From: Bacteroidota bacterium
GTDB taxonomy: Bacteria > Bacteroidota > Bacteroidia > Bacteroidales > GCA-2748055
Reading direction: 5' to 3'
Length of the DNA: 27,428 nt
Assembly: GCA_030642565.1 (NCBI GenBank)
Contig: DAOWNM010000002.1
Coordinates: 1 to 27,428 of the forward strand
Shown here piece after piece: positions 25,177-27,428 of the stretch. The position numbers were made by a program, and so were the translations under genes. The number at the start of each line of letters is the position of its first letter. Position 1 is the stretch's first letter. Below the pieces are notes generated by a model, which saw only the letters and a program-made list of their open reading frames with translations, was not told the DNA's origin and made no database searches.

Positions 25177-25557
25177 TTATTTTTCAAAAAAATCCTTCAG
25201 ACCACCAAAATAGTAGACGTCCCAACCATAGGTCATATCTTCATATGCCTCATGGGGGATATTGGTATGGTGAAGTTCAATTTTGGTGTAATGTCTGTCG
25301 GGACGGAGTGTAATGGTCACGATCGATTTCTCCTCCTGGTCGCCAAAAAACCACTCCTGCATGATTTTGCTGTTTTTCTCGAAAGAGATATTGACCCCCT
25401 CGATATCATCTTCGAAGAGAGAAAACCGGGTACCCGGCTCCTCTTTCATTTCAGCTTTGCTCCCGGTCCACAGGGAGATAGCAAATGGGTTGGTAAGGGC
25501 GGAGTAGATCTCTTCGGGGGTACCTTTAATGCGATAGTATTTGCGAAGTTCTTTCAT
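25177..25557 (-). CDS. SRPBCC/AHSA1-like domain protein
   Basis: A 126-residue cytoplasmic protein made of one SRPBCC (START-like) domain. The N-terminus KYYRIKGTPEEIYSALTNPFAISLWTG and the C-terminal ITLRPDRHYTKIELHHTNIP followed by a helix ending GGLKDFFEK are characteristic of the AHSA1 type. These proteins have a hydrophobic cavity or act as chaperone co-factors. It is first in the transcript with the sensor phosphatase, 5 bases ahead of it, a close coupling that hints at a functional link, but the nature is unknown. Confidence 0.87.
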   Translation of the reverse strand: MKELRKYYRIKGTPEEIYSALTNPFAISLWTGSKAEMKEEPGTRFSLFEDDIEGVNISFEKNSKIMQEWFFGDQEEKSIVTITLRPDRHYTKIELHHTNIPHEAYEDMTYGWDVYYFGGLKDFFEK

Positions 25558-25573
25558 AATTGGCTCAATGAAC

Positions 25574-25606
25574 CAAAATTAAGGCTTTTTGCGGAATAAC
25601 CTCAAC
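25574..25606 (-). promoter_or_regulatory. Candidate promoter of SRPBCC-phosphatase operon
   Basis: On the minus strand GTTG (25603-25606) is followed after 21 bases by TAATTTTG (25574-25581), an exact match to TAnnTTTG with acceptable spacing. Transcription would start about 10 bases before the ATG at 25557. Confidence 0.6.
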
Positions 25607-25685
25607 GCGCAACCATCAAGTGAATTGTTGCATCATATAATAAATAATCATTCTCTTTTTCAGTAACTTGTATTCCATATTTCTG

Positions 25686-25784
25686 CGTTATGGCCAATAG
25701 AAACAGGATTCGGTAACCATGAAAAATATCTTGTCAATATTGATAGTCATTCTAACTTTTACAGTTGGATGTGAGAAGAATGAT
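25686..25784 (+). repeat. 99-bp direct repeat, copy 1 (leader and signal peptide)
   Basis: Identical base for base to 26327-26425, with an offset of 641. It begins at CGTTATGG, an integron-core-like sequence, and includes 32 bases of leader, the ATG and the first 22 codons (signal peptide, lipobox and CEKND). Identity ends abruptly after the fourth residue following the lipobox Cys. Confidence 0.97.
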
Positions 25785-26198
25785 CCGAAATATATTTCTA
25801 TTGATTGTCTGCTAGTTGACAAATCTGGTCATCAAAGAAGTGAATTCAGCCAGGGCGACAGCATAATATTTGGATTTTATTTATCCAATTTTTCAGGGGG
25901 TGTTGCGACCTACCTACGTCCTTGTGGGGAGTTTGGAAATTACCTCAATATTTACAAGGAAGCTTCTGGGGGTGAATATATCTTTTATGGTCGACCGATC
26001 TATTATTGTCCAGCAGTAGCAATTTGGGATAGCATTTATGATGGAGAAAGACGACTGATTAGCAGAATGCCTTGGATCGAAAAACTTGAATGGCCGGAAA
26101 GGGAACCCGGAAAGTATTATGTCGGTGATACTTTATCTCTGAACGTAAATAGTGAACTTCTTAAGACCTTTAAAAGGATATATTTTGAAATTGAATAA
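25719..26198 (+). CDS. Small lipoprotein, first cassette gene
   Basis: A 159-residue protein. Residues 1-17 form a signal peptide and Cys18 is the lipidation site (TVGC); the following EKND is acidic, as in the export signal of surface lipoproteins in Bacteroidota, so surface exposure is possible. The mature part (FSQGDSIIFGFYLSNFSG and later GKYYVGDTLSLNV) looks like an immunoglobulin-like beta-sandwich; I do not recognise a named family. The DNA is AT-rich: 18 G/C in the 60 bases from 25741, against about half in the flanking genes. The stop abuts the left arm of an attC-like structure. First 22 codons are identical to those of the gene at 26360, but the rest is unrelated. Confidence 0.8.
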   Translation: MKNILSILIVILTFTVGCEKNDPKYISIDCLLVDKSGHQRSEFSQGDSIIFGFYLSNFSGGVATYLRPCGEFGNYLNIYKEASGGEYIFYGRPIYYCPAVAIWDSIYDGERRLISRMPWIEKLEWPEREPGKYYVGDTLSLNVNSELLKTFKRIYFEIE

Positions 26199-26199
26199 G

Positions 26200-26334
26200 A
26201 ATAACGGCACATGCAATATAGCAAAAAGCGGTAAAGTGCTTGATTGGGGCGGTTTTAGTCCGTTTCAACTTCATCTCGGTTTGATTAAGAAATCACACGT
26301 AATCCGCTTCATGCCATATTGCCGACCGTTATGG
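26200..26334 (+). other. Integron attC-like recombination site
   Basis: An extended imperfect inverted repeat with attC form. Outer boxes ATAACGG (26201-26207) and CCGTTAT (26326-26332); a short unpaired spacer of 5 and 3 bases; inner boxes GCAATAT (26213-26219) and ATATTGC (26316-26322); further pairs AAGCGG/CCGCTT (26226-26231, 26304-26309) and TGATT/AATCA (26241-26245, 26291-26295); and a 45-base loop. The right box holds the G-TT cleavage-like core of GTTATGG at 26328-26334. The total, about 135 bp, is within the attC size range. The 99-bp repeat starts exactly at this core. No integrase gene is in the window, so it would be a cluster lacking an integrase or the edge of an array. A structural hairpin without recombination function is the main alternative. 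Confidence 0.7.
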
Positions 26335-26425
26335 CCAATAGAAACAGGATTCGGTAACCATGAAAAATATCTTGTCAATATTGATAGTCATTCTAACTTT
26401 TACAGTTGGATGTGAGAAGAATGAT
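26327..26425 (+). repeat. 99-bp direct repeat, copy 2 (leader and signal peptide)
   Basis: Second exact copy of 25686-25784. Its left boundary coincides with the right end of the attC-like site, so leader and signal peptide are the first part of a second cassette. Recombination between the two copies would remove the first gene and the attC-like site and leave the second gene with the same leader. Confidence 0.97.
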
Positions 26426-26731
26426 GAAACTGGAGAAATTCTGTTTTGTACGAATTCACATATTGCAAACTGTGTCTTTTCGATAGAAATATCGGTTGAT
26501 AACACTGTAGTAGGTATATTAACAGCAGCTTCAGAATACTCATCAACTACTTGTTCATGTCCTGAGTCCGCTTTTATAGGAATGATAGTAGAAATTGAAA
26601 CTGGATCGCACACTTACTACGCAAAAGAGTTAAACTGTGTAGCTACAAACAGAATGAATGATTGGTCTGGAACTATAGATGTTAGAAATAATAGCTGCAA
26701 AACTGTAGTACTGGATATAACAGCGCATTAA
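26360..26731 (+). CDS. Small Cys-rich lipoprotein, second cassette gene
   Basis: A 123-residue protein with the same first 22 residues as the gene at 25719: signal peptide, lipobox Cys18 and CEKND. The mature part is unrelated to the first, with six further Cys (ILFCTNSHIANC, TTCSCPES, ELNC, NNSC) that suggest disulfide bonds and periplasmic or surface location, and a beta-rich pattern. AT-rich: 19 G/C in the 60 bases from 26461. Unlike the first cassette gene, no full attC-like site follows; the next gene begins 10 bases after its stop. Function not recognised. Confidence 0.78.
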   Translation: MKNILSILIVILTFTVGCEKNDETGEILFCTNSHIANCVFSIEISVDNTVVGILTAASEYSSTTCSCPESAFIGMIVEIETGSHTYYAKELNCVATNRMNDWSGTIDVRNNSCKTVVLDITAH

Positions 26732-26741
26732 TTGAATGGTT

Positions 26742-27428
26742 ATGAAAAATCTACTCAGAACAGTTCCGGTAATGATCATTTTCCTGGCTCTTGCAGGCCA
26801 GGTCATGGCACAAGGCACATTCTCCCCGGAAGCGTATATGCAATTCCGGAACCAGCATCAGAATTACACTGCACAACAGCTTCTTTCCGACCATCCTGCC
26901 AGAACCACCTACTATTCTCAGAGGCAGCATCCGGAAATTTTAACGGCCATTCCCTGGTTTGACTCCCTTGATTACCATTTTCAATATACATCAGATGAAA
27001 AAGGAGTCTTGAGTCAACATAATTTTATGGTTACTGAAAGGCTCAGTTCTATGAGTTGGGCAGAGGCCTTTATTCAACTCTACAGCAAAGATCTCCCCTT
27101 GTTTCTGAGCTCCGACTTTATACTCTCCACCCTTCATAACTCCTATGATGCAATTTTACAGACCATTGAATGGCAGTTGCTGGAACCCAACCTGAAGGAG
27201 TTGTTGCATGCCATGTACAGCCATTTTCCGGAAGTGGCTGCCGGTTATGCCTGGGATACCAGATTCAAAGAGGTGCTGAATGATGTGGATCTCTATATTT
27301 CAATGGCGTTGTCGCTGGCTGAAGGGAAAAATTACCTTCCCCAATCTGATACACCGGATAAGTTTAACCAGGTCATGGCAGCCGTGGGAGCAGAAGAGAT
27401 GGCAGAGAAGCCTCTGTTTACTGAAAGC
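26742..27428 (+). CDS. DUF3160-like exported protein, N-terminal part
   Basis: This frame is open from ATG at 26742 to the last base of the window (229 codons). An ATG at 26736 is also in frame, but 26742 gives the better signal peptide (MKNLLRTVPVMIIFLALAGQ, cleavage near VMAQG). The mature part resembles the N-terminal region of DUF3160 proteins: YSKDLPLFLSSDFILSTLHNSYDAILQTIE corresponds to their conserved motif of a target Asp, a Leu-His pair and a helix ending in Glu. The family is large, secreted and of unknown function. Base composition returns to that of the chromosome (31 G/C in 60 from 27181), which marks the end of the AT-rich insert. The start is 10 bases after the cassette gene's stop. 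Confidence 0.75.
   Translation, partial: MKNLLRTVPVMIIFLALAGQVMAQGTFSPEAYMQFRNQHQNYTAQQLLSDHPARTTYYSQRQHPEILTAIPWFDSLDYHFQYTSDEKGVLSQHNFMVTERLSSMSWAEAFIQLYSKDLPLFLSSDFILSTLHNSYDAILQTIEWQLLEPNLKELLHAMYSHFPEVAAGYAWDTRFKEVLNDVDLYISMALSLAEGKNYLPQSDTPDKFNQVMAAVGAEEMAEKPLFTES

Noticed and set aside
25594..25693. A second complete attC upstream of the first cassette (GAATAAC at 25594, GTTATGG at 25687)
   Set aside because: Only the outer boxes pair. The inner region has one symmetric 5-bp pair (CAAGT/ACTTG) and is otherwise mismatched, and the left box lies in the candidate promoter of the SRPBCC gene. It may be an attI-like or secondary site, but I cannot support an attC.
26152..26415. An 87-codon plus-strand frame across the attC-like site
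   Set aside because: It overlaps the end of the first lipoprotein, the inverted repeat and the second leader; it has no protein-like features.

Overview
The window looks like a piece of a Bacteroidota chromosome, probably Bacteroidales/Marinilabiliales-like. Support for this: several candidate -7 boxes match TAnnTTTG, most starts lack a Shine-Dalgarno sequence, there are 14 two-component-type propeller repeats with a Y_Y_Y domain, the short lipoproteins carry acidic residues after the lipobox Cys, and the PF17131-type LolA-like protein, AIM24-family protein and ECF sigma/anti-sigma/outer-membrane trio are typical of the phylum. No rRNA, tRNA, CRISPR array or transposase was seen, and no gap between genes exceeds about 205 bases.

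Layout. (1) 1-5224, minus strand: an operon of a TetR-type repressor, a LolA-like periplasmic protein, two FtsX/MacB-type permeases, an ABC ATPase and the start of an exported protein that runs off the window. A perfect 22-bp palindrome overlaps its promoter. (2) 5281-7728, plus strand: ECF sigma factor, membrane anti-sigma factor and small outer-membrane protein, from an ECF-type promoter to a strong terminator. (3) 7791-14724, plus strand: RsgA GTPase, then a hybrid histidine kinase, an AIM24-family protein, and two overlapping tRNA wobble-uridine modification genes (mnmH and a trhP-like U32 gene). (4) 14700-19275, minus strand: pepE, a large AsmA-like protein and a histidine kinase, tightly coupled. 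(5) 19333-25606, minus strand: an SRPBCC protein, a 1547-residue sensor phosphatase (two solute-binding domains, two propellers, Y_Y_Y, one membrane helix, PP2C), and an outer-membrane barrel protein. The barrel gene has its own promoter, which matches the ECF promoter of region 2. (6) 25686-26731, plus strand: an AT-rich insert with two small lipoprotein genes that share an identical 99-bp leader and signal peptide and are separated by an integron attC-like structure. (7) 26742 to the end: the start of a DUF3160-like exported protein.

The main theme is the cell envelope and its sensing. The most notable points are the integron-like cassette structure with a reused secretion leader (region 6), the sensor phosphatase with its unusual domain order (region 5), and a shared ECF promoter motif linking regions 2 and 5. 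All functional calls come from reading motifs; no database search was run.
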